Of a stretch of DNA of 38,321 bases, positions 26,312 through 34,236 are shown one piece after another. The position numbers and the translations under genes were made by a program. Source of the stretch: Alphaproteobacteria bacterium (GTDB lineage Bacteria > Pseudomonadota > Alphaproteobacteria > Caulobacterales > Parvularculaceae); assembly GCA_030426465.1 (NCBI GenBank), contig JAUHYK010000041.1:1-38321 (forward strand). The letters are read 5' to 3'. Below the pieces are notes generated by a model that searched no databases, was not told the origin of the DNA, and worked only from the letters and a program-made list of their open reading frames with translations. The stretch's first letter is position 1. The number at the start of each line of letters is the position of its first letter.

Positions 26312-26338
26312 TGATAATGCGAATGACTCGCAATCTCA
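26312..26338 (-). promoter_or_regulatory. Fur-like box upstream of the siderophore receptor
   Basis: On the plus strand TGATAATGCGAATGACTC GCAATCTCA; the core TGCGA-ATGAC-TCGCA is a perfect short inverted repeat with flanking GATAAT/ATCTC resembling the Fur consensus. It is 19 bp from the receptor start codon. The match is by eye only. Confidence 0.6.
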
Positions 26339-26356
26339 ATATAGGGCGGACTGATG

Positions 26357-26389
26357 CTTTGCAAGCTCTTTTGAGAACCTTTTGCAAAG
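26357..26389. promoter_or_regulatory. 8-bp inverted repeat upstream of the siderophore receptor
   Basis: CTTTGCAA (26357-26364) and TTGCAAAG (26382-26389) are exact inverted arms, 17 nt apart, about 65-95 bp ahead of the receptor gene. It could be a regulator site or a hairpin; no T-run follows. Confidence 0.35.
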
Positions 26390-26513
26390 AAGGCATTGTG
26401 GGCAGCGCTTCATTCTTTGATCGGAATGCGAATTGACGCCGAGCACGGTCAGGCATTCGAGCCCCACATGATCGTTTCAGACAGAACAATGCATCAATAA
26501 TTTGAATGCCTAA

Positions 26514-26531
26514 ATGTCCGCTTCTGCGCGC
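26514..26531. repeat. Palindromic repeat, half copy
   Basis: ATGTCCGCTTCTGCGCGC matches the left half of copy 2 (9774-9790) except at its first bases. The right arm is missing, so this is a remnant. Confidence 0.55.
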
Positions 26532-26574
26532 AGAGGTGACAATCCGGCCTGATCTCAGGCAATAGGCCCGACAA

Positions 26575-26730
26575 TCATTTGGCGGCAATTTTCTTGATCG
26601 CAGCCTTCGGGTCAAAACCGATTGCTTTGGCGATGTCTAGAAACTCGATGACGTCTACTCGGCGCTCGTGCTCAATCATTCCGGCTACTGCCTTTGGAAG
26701 AGATAACAGCCTACGCACATCATCTAGTGC
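26575..26730 (-). pseudogene. C-terminal remnant of an XRE-type helix-turn-helix gene
   Basis: A 52-codon stretch ends at TGA 26575-26577 and reads RRLLSLPKAVAGMIEHERRV then DVIEFLDIAKAIGFDPKAAI. This matches the end of small XRE regulators (LPQS.VSKIE.GERRVDVIEFL..A.AIG.DP). No start codon with a ribosome site, and no recognition helix of usual length, precedes it. It looks like a truncated gene left beside the methyltransferase, perhaps a former controller of it. Confidence 0.6.
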
Positions 26731-26832
26731 ATTTCTACAACATCACAACCAACATCTGGTGCAGCCTTCTTCGTTAACACATCAATACACTGTTTATGCT
26801 TACCTTTTGTGAAAACTCCACAGGGGCGGGCA

Positions 26833-28566
26833 ATGCAGAACAAACTCTATTTTGGAGACAATCTTCAAATCATGAGGGAGTACCTCGAAGATCAATCCAT
26901 AGATCTTGTATACCTCGATCCGCCGTTCAACAGCCAAGCACAATATAACGCCTTCTTCGAGCAACCCGATCAATCCTATGCGACAGCACAAGCGAGCGCT
27001 TTCGTTGATGCTTGGGAATGGGGTGACGAAAGTGAAACATGCTTTGATGAAGTCATGCGCAGTGGCGGTGCTGTAGCCAAGATTCTGCAAGCATTTCGGA
27101 CAACGCTTGGAACATCATCAATGATGGCGTACCTCGCCATGATGACGCCGCGACTAATCGAAATGCGACGATTGATGACGGACAGCGCAACGCTGTTCCT
27201 GCATTGTGACCCCACCGCGAGCCATTATTTGAAGTTAATTTTGGATCAGTCATTCTCGGCGCTGAATTTCAAGAATGAAATAATTTGGAACCGGACCGCG
27301 AGCAAATCTCTAATGTCCAACCGGTTGCCGGCGAATCATGATGTTTTGCTTGTTTACGGCAAAAGCAATTCTGCGTATTGGAACAGTGACGCGGCCTTTA
27401 CGCCTTACGATTTGGATAATTTGCCTCCCAAGACGGCAGAAAAGTATTCCTTGGTAGATGAAGAGGGACGACGCTATCAACTCACAAGCCTTATCAACCC
27501 AAATCAAAATCGACCTAATTTGAACTATGAATTTCTAGGCGTAACACGCGTTTGGAGATGGACGCGCGAACGCATGGAAAGTGCTTACAACGAAGGCAAG
27601 ATAGTGCAAACTGGCCCGGGTCGCGTACCACGGCTTAAGCGCTATCTGGATGAACAACGCGGCATACCCCTTGGCGACGTTTGGAGCGACATAAGCCCTT
27701 TAAATTCTCAGTCCGCTGAACGCATAGGGTATCCAACACAAAAACCGAGAAGTTTGCTTGATCGAATCTTGTCGCTCTCGTCAAAGAAGGGTTCGACTAT
27801 TCTAGACCCGTTCTGCGGTTGCGGCACTTCGATCGAGGCCGCCCAAGCCCTTGGCCGCCATTGGGTGGGAATAGATGTTGCCGTTCATGCAATAAAAGTG
27901 ATTGAAGAACGGCTCCAAAACAGAGTCTCAAGCGACCTACAATATACAATAGAAGGAATTCCTGAAGATTTTGCCTCTGCGGAACGACTGGCGGAGCGGG
28001 ATAAGTATCAATTTGAATGGTGGGCCAACTATTTATTCAACCCCTATAGCGTACGCGAAATTAAGAAGGGTGCTGATAAAGGGGTAGACGGCGAAATATA
28101 TTTCCCGAACGGGCCTGGCCGTAAATACGGCAAAATTATAACATCCGTAAAAGGCGGAAAAAAAGTCGGCCCAACTCCAGTTAGAGAGTTGCGAGCGGTA
28201 GTTGAGAGTGAGAAAGCTGAAATGGGGCTTTTTATATGTTTGCATCCTCCAACTAAAGCAATGAAGGAAGCTGCGTCGGCAGGTTTTGCCGACGTGGTGC
28301 ATGGGAAAATGCCTAAAATTCAGATCCTTTCCATCCAGGAGTATTTTGAAGGCCACCGGCCTCAATTGCCGCCAATTCCCATGCCAGGTGTAGCGGCTTC
28401 TCCAAAAACTCGCCGCGCCGCAGTTAGAAAACGTATGAAATCGTCAAAGCAGGGTGAATTACTCTTACCATTCTCTGACGAGCCGTTTGAGCCGGCTCGT
28501 CTGCCCAAGCCAAAGGCTGGCGAAGTTCGCCATCTAAACCCCGCTTTTAAAAAAATATCTGCGTAA
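26833..28566 (+). CDS. DNA methyltransferase fused to Mrr-like restriction endonuclease domain
   Basis: 577 residues from ATG 26833, preceded by GGGGCGGG; a GTG eight codons upstream lacks a better site. The methyltransferase part (about 1-360) has the catalytic DPPF (VYLDPPFNS, about 33-41) before the SAM-binding motif (TILDPFCGCGTSIEAAQALG), the order of beta-class N4-cytosine/N6-adenine enzymes. From about 395, YQFEWWANYLFNPYSVREIK, GADKGVDGEIYF and KIITSVKGGKKVGPTPVREL form an Mrr-type PD-(D/E)xK core, with D in GVDG and K in SVKGG. One chain therefore could both mark and cut DNA, as in compact type II or phage-defence enzymes. Codon use is more AT-rich than in its GC-rich neighbours, suggesting recent transfer. 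An HTH remnant lies upstream. Confidence 0.87.
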   Translation: MQNKLYFGDNLQIMREYLEDQSIDLVYLDPPFNSQAQYNAFFEQPDQSYATAQASAFVDAWEWGDESETCFDEVMRSGGAVAKILQAFRTTLGTSSMMAYLAMMTPRLIEMRRLMTDSATLFLHCDPTASHYLKLILDQSFSALNFKNEIIWNRTASKSLMSNRLPANHDVLLVYGKSNSAYWNSDAAFTPYDLDNLPPKTAEKYSLVDEEGRRYQLTSLINPNQNRPNLNYEFLGVTRVWRWTRERMESAYNEGKIVQTGPGRVPRLKRYLDEQRGIPLGDVWSDISPLNSQSAERIGYPTQKPRSLLDRILSLSSKKGSTILDPFCGCGTSIEAAQALGRHWVGIDVAVHAIKVIEERLQNRVSSDLQYTIEGIPEDFASAERLAERDKYQFEWWANYLFNPYSVREIKKGADKGVDGEIYFPNGPGRKYGKIITSVKGGKKVGPTPVRELRAVVESEKAEMGLFICLHPPTKAMKEAASAGFADVVHGKMPKIQILSIQEYFEGHRPQLPPIPMPGVAASPKTRRAAVRKRMKSSKQGELLLPFSDEPFEPARLPKPKAGEVRHLNPAFKKISA

Positions 28567-28595
28567 CTCTATCTCGAGCTAATGTAACCACCAAA

Positions 28596-28802
28596 TCAAC
28601 TATCCAGAAGTTCGCCGGCGGTGCATTTCAGTCTCGTGCACACCAATTGTAATGTATCGATTGTTACATTCTGTTCGCCAAGTTCGATCCGATTTACCGA
28701 GGCTTGGTCGATACCAAGTTTTCGGGCGAACTCCTTTTGAGTTAGCTCACCGCGGCGAGCGCGAAGATTGCGCGCGAGATTTTTCCGAAAGCTTGACACC
28801 AC
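28596..28802 (-). CDS. Small XRE-family repressor (paralogue 1)
   Basis: 68 residues, a bare helix-turn-helix of the Cro/C1 type: LTQKEFARKLGIDQASVNRI with recognition helix QASVNRIELG, then NVTIDTLQLVCTRLKCTAGE. It is nearly the twin of the protein at 28909-29115 (Q-x-SVNRIE-x-G-x-QNVTIDTLQL shared). A GTG start at 28802 is used. A 29-bp palindrome begins 23 bp upstream, fitting autoregulation. It converges on the methyltransferase gene 30 bp away and could be a controller protein for it or part of a phage-like switch. Confidence 0.88.
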   Translation of the reverse strand: MVSSFRKNLARNLRARRGELTQKEFARKLGIDQASVNRIELGEQNVTIDTLQLVCTRLKCTAGELLDS

Positions 28803-28824
28803 TGCCGGATGCCACGGCGATCAA

Positions 28825-28853
28825 TGCGCATATGCATAAAATGCAATTGCGCA
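28825..28853. promoter_or_regulatory. 29-bp palindrome, operator of XRE paralogue 1
   Basis: Arms TGCGCATATGCAT (28825-28837) and ATGCAATTGCGCA (28841-28853) pair with two mismatches around AAA. It shares ATGCA-N2-TG(C/T)GCA half-sites and the AAA centre with the site at 29141-29169. Confidence 0.7.
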
Positions 28854-28908
28854 TTAAAGCGACCCTGATGTCGAAGGTATAATGCTCCGACTGGTCCTCA
28901 CGAATGAT

Positions 28909-29115
28909 TTAGAGGTCGTCAAAAAGTTCGGCTAGGTCGCAGCGAAGCCGGGTGCATAGCAGTTGTAAGGTATCGATCGTCACATTCTGGCGACCCTGCT
29001 CAATTCGGTTAACTGACGATTGGTGCAGCCCGAGACGTCGCGCAAACGCCTTCTGCGTCCGCTTACCTCGACGAGCGCGAATATTCTTCGCCAGTAAGTC
29101 TCTCAGGTCCGCCAC
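28909..29115 (-). CDS. Small XRE-family repressor (paralogue 2)
   Basis: 68 residues from GTG 29115; a longer frame from an ATG at 29175 would run through the palindrome at 29141-29169, so the later start is preferred. The helix-turn-helix is TQKAFARRLGLHQSSVNRIE, followed by QGRQNVTIDTLQLLCTRLRC and an acidic end. It is a paralogue of the gene immediately downstream on the same strand. The palindrome upstream lies between it and the divergent XRE gene that opens the lasso operon, so it may repress both. Confidence 0.87.
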   Translation of the reverse strand: MADLRDLLAKNIRARRGKRTQKAFARRLGLHQSSVNRIEQGRQNVTIDTLQLLCTRLRCDLAELFDDL

Positions 29116-29140
29116 ACCCGAGCATTGCCATTGACCGATA

Positions 29141-29169
29141 TGCACATGTGCATAAAATGCATATGTGCA
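29141..29169. promoter_or_regulatory. 29-bp palindrome between divergent XRE genes (operator)
   Basis: Arms TGCACATGTGCAT (29141-29153) and ATGCATATGTGCA (29157-29169) pair with a single mismatch around AAA. It lies 26 bp from the start of the minus-strand XRE gene and 27 bp from the start of the plus-strand XRE gene, so a repressor bound here could block both promoters. Confidence 0.72.
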
Positions 29170-29195
29170 ATCCACCGAGACACGGTGCAGGAAAA

Positions 29196-29696
29196 ATGGG
29201 AAAGCTACGAGATTTCGCTGGCGCCAGTGTAAAGGCGATCAAAGCTTCCGAAGAAGTGCTAGGAGCAAATCTCCAGCAATTGCGCATGTCTCGCGGCCTG
29301 AGCCAGACCGAGCTCGGGCGCCGGCTCGGGGTCAGTCTCCAGCAGGTCCAGAAATACGAAAGCGGCAGGGACCGCATGGCGGCGTCCACCGCATTTCGCG
29401 CTGCGGAAACCCTGGGCGTCGAAGTCGGGGCGCTTTACGAAGGCCTAGACACCGGGTCTCGGCGCGCAAGCTCGAAAAACCCGAAGAGCCCGGTCCTGCT
29501 CGTTCCCCTCAACGCCGGGCCGCGCTCGGCGGCGTCGCGGAAGTCCGAGCTGATTGACCTTATCCGGAGCTATCAGGCGATCGAGAACGCCTCCTTGCGC
29601 GCGTCCCTGCGCCAGATCGTCAGGCGGCTGGCGGCGGATGGGAACGCGTCGCGCAAAGCCGGCCGCGCCGGCGCCGGAGGGACCGATGCACGCTGA
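29196..29696 (+). CDS. XRE-family regulator heading the lasso-peptide operon
   Basis: 166 residues from ATG 29196, preceded by CAGGAAAA; an in-frame ATG at 29148 lies inside the palindrome and is discounted. The HTH is ANLQQLRMSRGLSQTELGRR, LGVSLQQVQKYESGRDRMAA, the longer XRE type with QQVQKYE common in alphaproteobacteria, followed by a Ser/Ala-rich C-terminal region with a helix SELIDLIRSYQAIENASLRA. It overlaps the sigma factor by 11 bp, so the two are translated together. It may set the basal level of the sigma factor. Known lasso operons usually lack such a gene, as far as I recall. Confidence 0.85.
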   Translation: MGKLRDFAGASVKAIKASEEVLGANLQQLRMSRGLSQTELGRRLGVSLQQVQKYESGRDRMAASTAFRAAETLGVEVGALYEGLDTGSRRASSKNPKSPVLLVPLNAGPRSAASRKSELIDLIRSYQAIENASLRASLRQIVRRLAADGNASRKAGRAGAGGTDAR

Positions 29697-30297
29697 CGAC
29701 GGCCTTCCTTCCGCCTCTTCTGCGGCGCCGGACGCGTTCGACCTTGAGGACGCCTATCGCTCCTATCACGGGCCCCTCGTCTCCTTCCTCAGCAACAGGC
29801 TCCCTGAAAAGTCCGTCGCCTCGGACATCGCTCACACGGTGTTCGTGGCCCTCGCGGCGCGACCCTCCCTCGATGCTATCCGCAATGTCCGCCAGTATCT
29901 CTTTCGTGCGGCGCGTAACCAGCTTGCCGATTACTATCGCAGAGAACACGCGCAGGAGGAGCGCGCCGAGCGGTTCAAGGCCGATCCCCTCGCCCCGATC
30001 GGACAGGAAGCGCCCTGCCCCGAAGACGAAGCGGTCCGGCGCGACCAGCTGAATCGGCTGCGCGCCATCATCGCCGCGATGCCGGAGAAACGGCGGATGG
30101 TGTTTATGCTGGCGCGCTTTCAGGAATTGACCGAAACTGAAATCGCCGAGCGGCTCGGCATGAAACCCGACGCCGTGAGCAAGCACGTCTCGCGCGCCAT
30201 GCGCGACTGCAAGAAGGAAATGCTGAAGATCTTCGATGATGCGCCGGCGAACCAACATGCGGAAGACCTGAATGGGCTCGGCTCCCGAAAACCCTGA
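29686..30297 (+). CDS. ECF RNA polymerase sigma factor (FecI-like)
   Basis: 203 residues from ATG 29686, seven bases after a GGAGG site; the longer upstream frame runs through the XRE gene and is not used. Region 2 is AYRSYHGPLVSFLSNRLPEK ... DIAHTVFVALAA, with the core-binding and -10 helix FRAARNQLADYYRR. Region 4 is MPEKRRMVFMLARFQELTET, EIAERLGMKPDAVSKHVSRA. The FecI group is held off by a membrane FecR partner and released by a signal from an outer-membrane transducer. The FecR gene starts within its last 26 bp. It probably transcribes the transducer and isopeptidase and perhaps the biosynthetic genes. Confidence 0.92.
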   Translation: MHADDGLPSASSAAPDAFDLEDAYRSYHGPLVSFLSNRLPEKSVASDIAHTVFVALAARPSLDAIRNVRQYLFRAARNQLADYYRREHAQEERAERFKADPLAPIGQEAPCPEDEAVRRDQLNRLRAIIAAMPEKRRMVFMLARFQELTETEIAERLGMKPDAVSKHVSRAMRDCKKEMLKIFDDAPANQHAEDLNGLGSRKP

Positions 30298-31321
30298 CAG
30301 CGCCGTCTTCGACGAGGCGACGCGATGGTTCTGGCGGCTGCAGGGCGGCGCCGCGACACCGGAAGACCGCCGCGCCTTCGAGGAATGGCGAGGCGCCAAT
30401 CCCCGCCACGCCGCCGCCTATGATCAGGCGTGCGAAGTCTGGGACGCCGTCGGCGAGCTCGATGACTTGCGGGAACTGGCGACGGCCCCGGAATTCGGAA
30501 AGCCCGTGAACAAACGATTTTCCGTCTCTGGACTCGCCGGCGCGGCGCTGTCTCGCCGTTCCTTCGTCTATCCCGCTCTTGCGGCTTGCCTGGCGCTGGC
30601 GCTCCTGCTTCCCGTCATCTTCTACACGCAGCCCGCCTGGCTCCTTCCCAATGTGCATGCGACGCGCATTGCCGAGACCGATGAAGTTCGTCTTCCGGAC
30701 GGCAGCGCCGCAGCGCTTGCGCCCAAAACCAAGGTCAAAGTCGCCTTTTCGAAAACAGAAAGGCGGGTCTATCTCGACAGCGGCGAGGCGTTTTTCGATG
30801 TCCGCAAGGAGGACGCCCGTGCGTTTTTTGTTTCCTCCGGCGATGCGGAAATCCGCGTGACCGGCACGAAGTTCAATGTCCGGCAGGGACCCGCAGGCGT
30901 CACTGTCTCTGTCGAAGAAGGCCATGTCGAGGTGCGCCGGCGCGCCGCGAACATACGCGACGAACTTTCCGACGCCGCGGAGCGCCTCTCCGCCGGCGAG
31001 GAAATCGCCGCGCCAATTGGCGCCGCCGGTCTTACGCCCGTCACGGCGGCGCCGCCCGCATCGATCGGCTCCTGGCGCGCCGGGCGCCTTGTCTACAGGG
31101 GCGCGCCCTTGCGCGAGTTCATCGCCGACGCGAACCGCTATTCCGGCAAGCCGGTCATTGTCGCCGATGACAGCCTCCTCGACCTGCCGCTCGTCGCTTC
31201 GCTGCGCACGGATCAAATCGATGCGATGATCGACGGTCTCCCCGACATTCTCCCGCTCGATGTCGACCGGTCGCGGCGAGACCGCATCGTTTTGAGGCCG
31301 CCCGACCGCACGACCAACTGA
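30272..31321 (+). CDS. FecR-family anti-sigma factor
   Basis: 349 residues. The N-terminal cytoplasmic domain (DUF4880; ATRWFWRLQGGAATPEDRRA, FEEWRGANPRHAAAYDQA) binds the sigma factor. A single membrane span (FVYPALAACLALALLLPVIF) lies at about 94-113. The periplasmic FecR domain has DEVRLPDGSAAALAPKTKVK, RVYLDSGEAFFDV and IRVTGTKFNVR, and the C-terminus (WRAGRLVYRGAPLREFIADA) is the STN-like domain that touches the transducer. It overlaps the sigma gene by 26 bp. It completes the FecI-FecR-transducer relay. Confidence 0.93.
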   Translation: MGSAPENPDSAVFDEATRWFWRLQGGAATPEDRRAFEEWRGANPRHAAAYDQACEVWDAVGELDDLRELATAPEFGKPVNKRFSVSGLAGAALSRRSFVYPALAACLALALLLPVIFYTQPAWLLPNVHATRIAETDEVRLPDGSAAALAPKTKVKVAFSKTERRVYLDSGEAFFDVRKEDARAFFVSSGDAEIRVTGTKFNVRQGPAGVTVSVEEGHVEVRRRAANIRDELSDAAERLSAGEEIAAPIGAAGLTPVTAAPPASIGSWRAGRLVYRGAPLREFIADANRYSGKPVIVADDSLLDLPLVASLRTDQIDAMIDGLPDILPLDVDRSRRDRIVLRPPDRTTN

Positions 31322-31506
31322 TTTTCTGAGGTTTCGCCGCCAATCGTTTCTGGCCTCGGAACTTCGGCGAAACGCCGCCGGTATTGTGCCGACGCCCGCT
31401 GCCCCCTGCTGCTTTCAAAAAAAGTCTCAGCCCCTGTCAGGTTTTCGCCGCTGGCGGCGACAGCCTCACTGGAAACGGCATGCGCCGGATATCAGGAGGG
31501 GTGTCA

Positions 31507-34191
31507 ATGAACAAGAAAATGAAAATTCTAATGGCCGCGTCCGTGTCGGTCTTGGCCACGAATTGCGCGGCTGAGGCTGCCCGTTACGACGCGCAATCCA
31601 CCGCCAGCGGCGCCAGCGAAAAGATAAAGATTCAGTGGAATATTCCGGCGCAGCCGCTGACGGACGCGCTCATCGCGTGGTCGGAACAGTCGAATTACGT
31701 GATTTTGATACAGGATGATCTCGCCGCCGGCGTTAAAAGCCGGGCGCTCATCGGGTCGTACACCAGTTTCGAGGCGCTGGAGCGTTTGCTGTCGCCGAGC
31801 ACCCTTACCTACAAAATCCGCAATGACACGACGCTTGTCGTCACGCCGCGGCTGCAGCCGGCGTCGCTTCAGACGGATCGCCAGCAAACGCGCTTCGCGA
31901 TGGCGGAGCAAGAGACAAGCGCAGTCGCAGAGCGCCGCGCTTCAGCGCAGCCGGAAGCGGAACGGATTGAACAGGGCGGCGCGTCGGGCGAAACAGATGA
32001 AGTCGTCGTCACCGGCACGCGCATTCGCGGGGCGCAGCCGGCGGCGCCCCTGCGCGTCGTGACGCGGACCCAGATCGATCAGTCGGGCTTTGGCGATGTC
32101 GGCGATCTCGTCAGAAGTTTCCCGGAAGTCTTCGCCGGCGGTCAGAACCCCGGCGTCATCGCATCGACCGGCGGGGCCGGAAACCAGAACGTCTCGAACG
32201 CGTCGACCGTCAATCTGCGCGGCATCGGGACGGACGCGACGCTCGTCCTCCTCAACGGGCGCCGCCTCGCGGGAGATACCTTCTTTCAGGCGGTCGACAT
32301 CTCCGGCATCCCGCTGGCGGCCGTCGAGCGTGTCGAAATCGTCGCCGACGGCGCTTCGTCGCTTTACGGATCGGACGCCGTTGCCGGCGTCGTAAATTTC
32401 ATCCTGCGCGACGATTTCGAAGGAGCGGAGCTGACGGGGCGTGTCGGCGGCGCCACAAGGGGCGGCGCGTTCGAGCAGACCTACGCTGCGCTTGGCGGCG
32501 CGGAGGTCGGCGGCGTTCACCTTCTCGCCAATTACGAATACGCCAAACAGAACGGTCTCACCGCTGGCGATCGCGATCTCACATCCGACGCGGTTCCCGG
32601 CGCCCATCTCTTGCGCCCCCAAGAAAGGCATTCGCTCTTTCTGAGCGCGGGCGGCGATCTGACAGATCGTCTCGCCTTCTCGACGGACGCGATCTTGAGC
32701 AAGCGAAACGTCGACTATCTTCACCAGCCCTTCGAGACGGCCGCGCCGCTTCATATCTCCACCGATACGCCGGCCTTCACCGTTGGATCGACGCTAGAAT
32801 GGAAGGCGACCGACCGGTGGCGGCTGGCGCTGAACGGCGTCGTGTCGGCAAGCCGCAATGACGGCTGGACGCGCTCGCCTGCCTCCGACAGCAACACGCG
32901 CTACGAAAACGCCCTTGGTTACGGCGAGATTTTGGTCGAAGGCGCGATCGGCGGGCTGCCAGGCGGCGATATCAGAACAGCCTTCGGCGGCGGCTGGCGC
33001 CATGAAGATTACGAGCGCAGCAGCGAAACGACGCCCTCGCTCGCGGTCAGCGGCGACCGCGAAATCAGATACGCATTCGCCGAAGCATTGATCCCGGTGG
33101 TCGAAGAGTCCGAAGACCGGTTCCTGCTCCGGTCACTGATGATCAGCCTCGCGGGACGCTTTGAGGATTACAGCGATTTCGGCTCGACGACGACGCCGAA
33201 GGTCGGTGTCCGATATGAGCCATTTACGGGACTGACCCTGCGCGGCACCTGGGGCGAATCCTTCCGCGCGCCGTCCTTTCAACAGCTCTTCTCTGCGCAG
33301 ACTGCTATCCTCTACCCCGCCTCGGTGTTCAGCCAGCCAGGCGGCGGCGAAGTGATCTTCGCCACTGGCGGGAACCCCGACCTCGGACCGGAACGCTCCC
33401 GCTCCTGGACCGCCGGCGCCGATTTCGACGCGGATTTTGACGGCGACGCGCCGTTGACCCTGTCGGCGACTTTTTTCGCAATCGACTATGACGATCGCGT
33501 GGTGGTGCCCGTCTCGCCGGGCGCGACGGCGCTGATCAATCCCGCCTTCAGCGACTTCGTGGAGCGCGATCCGGCGGCGGACCGCCAAGCCGAGCTCATC
33601 GCCGGCGTCTCGCGTTTCGTCAATCTCACCGGCGCGCCATACGATCCCGCGAGCGTCGTCGCGATCGTCAACAACGCACAGCAAAACGCGATGTCCCAGA
33701 CCGTCCGCGGCGTCGATATCTCCTATCGCCAGTTTTTCGACCTTTCCGGGTCATCATTAACCGCCTTCGCCAACACGACATGGCTCGACATCCGTCAGCA
33801 AAATGTTCCCTCCTTCCCCGAAACCGTTCAGTCTGGAACCATCGCCAATCCGCCTGACTGGCGCGCGCGCGGCGGACTGACCTGGGAAATGTCGGGACTC
33901 GCAGCGACCGGAATCGTGAATTACGTGTCCGGCGCCGCCGACACCGGCGTCACACCGAATGAAGACATCGCCGCCTGGACGACGGTCGACGCCAATCTCG
34001 CTTATGATTTCGGCCAGCAGGCCGGCGCATTGTCCGACCTGCGGATCGCGCTCTCGGTCACCAACCTGTTCGACCGGGACCCGCCATACGCCTTCAGCCC
34101 TTCCCTGCTTCAACAGGGAATCTATTTCGACAGCACAACCTCGTCTCCGCTCGGCCGGATCGTCGCGGTCACGCTTCGCAAGCGGTTTTGA
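31507..34191 (+). CDS. TonB-dependent transducer with STN domain (lasso-peptide linked)
   Basis: 894 residues from ATG 31507, which has an AGGAGGGG site upstream; frames starting earlier lack it. Signal peptide 1-25; STN signalling domain at about 40-115 (WNIPAQPLTDALIAWSEQSN), the part that contacts FecR; a variable linker; TonB box-like DEVVVTGTRIRG; plug with VNLRGIGTDATLVLLNGRRL and VERVEIVADGASSLYGSDAV; a barrel ending GRIVAVTLRKRF with terminal Phe. The plug type is that of Oar-like receptors. Its place between fecR and the isopeptidase, as in astexin-type clusters, suggests that it imports or senses the lasso peptide itself, possibly with a metal. The ligand is inferred. Confidence 0.92.
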   Translation: MNKKMKILMAASVSVLATNCAAEAARYDAQSTASGASEKIKIQWNIPAQPLTDALIAWSEQSNYVILIQDDLAAGVKSRALIGSYTSFEALERLLSPSTLTYKIRNDTTLVVTPRLQPASLQTDRQQTRFAMAEQETSAVAERRASAQPEAERIEQGGASGETDEVVVTGTRIRGAQPAAPLRVVTRTQIDQSGFGDVGDLVRSFPEVFAGGQNPGVIASTGGAGNQNVSNASTVNLRGIGTDATLVLLNGRRLAGDTFFQAVDISGIPLAAVERVEIVADGASSLYGSDAVAGVVNFILRDDFEGAELTGRVGGATRGGAFEQTYAALGGAEVGGVHLLANYEYAKQNGLTAGDRDLTSDAVPGAHLLRPQERHSLFLSAGGDLTDRLAFSTDAILSKRNVDYLHQPFETAAPLHISTDTPAFTVGSTLEWKATDRWRLALNGVVSASRNDGWTRSPASDSNTRYENALGYGEILVEGAIGGLPGGDIRTAFGGGWRHEDYERSSETTPSLAVSGDREIRYAFAEALIPVVEESEDRFLLRSLMISLAGRFEDYSDFGSTTTPKVGVRYEPFTGLTLRGTWGESFRAPSFQQLFSAQTAILYPASVFSQPGGGEVIFATGGNPDLGPERSRSWTAGADFDADFDGDAPLTLSATFFAIDYDDRVVVPVSPGATALINPAFSDFVERDPAADRQAELIAGVSRFVNLTGAPYDPASVVAIVNNAQQNAMSQTVRGVDISYRQFFDLSGSSLTAFANTTWLDIRQQNVPSFPETVQSGTIANPPDWRARGGLTWEMSGLAATGIVNYVSGAADTGVTPNEDIAAWTTVDANLAYDFGQQAGALSDLRIALSVTNLFDRDPPYAFSPSLLQQGIYFDSTTSSPLGRIVAVTLRKRF

Positions 34192-34236
34192 AACGACACG
34201 CTAACCGCCCCTCATGAATTTCTGAAAGTTGCGCGA

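Noticed and set aside
29148-29195. Earlier ATG for the lasso-operon XRE protein
   Set aside because: It lies inside the 29-bp palindrome; the ATG at 29196 has a purine-rich site and gives a normal N-terminus.
30104-31216. 370-codon minus-strand frame opposite fecR
   Set aside because: No ribosome site or motifs; FecR and sigma overlap correctly on the plus strand.
31322-31506. Gap between fecR and the transducer as a place for the lasso precursor
   Set aside because: No small frame with a leader and Thr(-2)/Asp or Glu(7-9) pattern was found; it holds only leader DNA and the ribosome site of the next gene.
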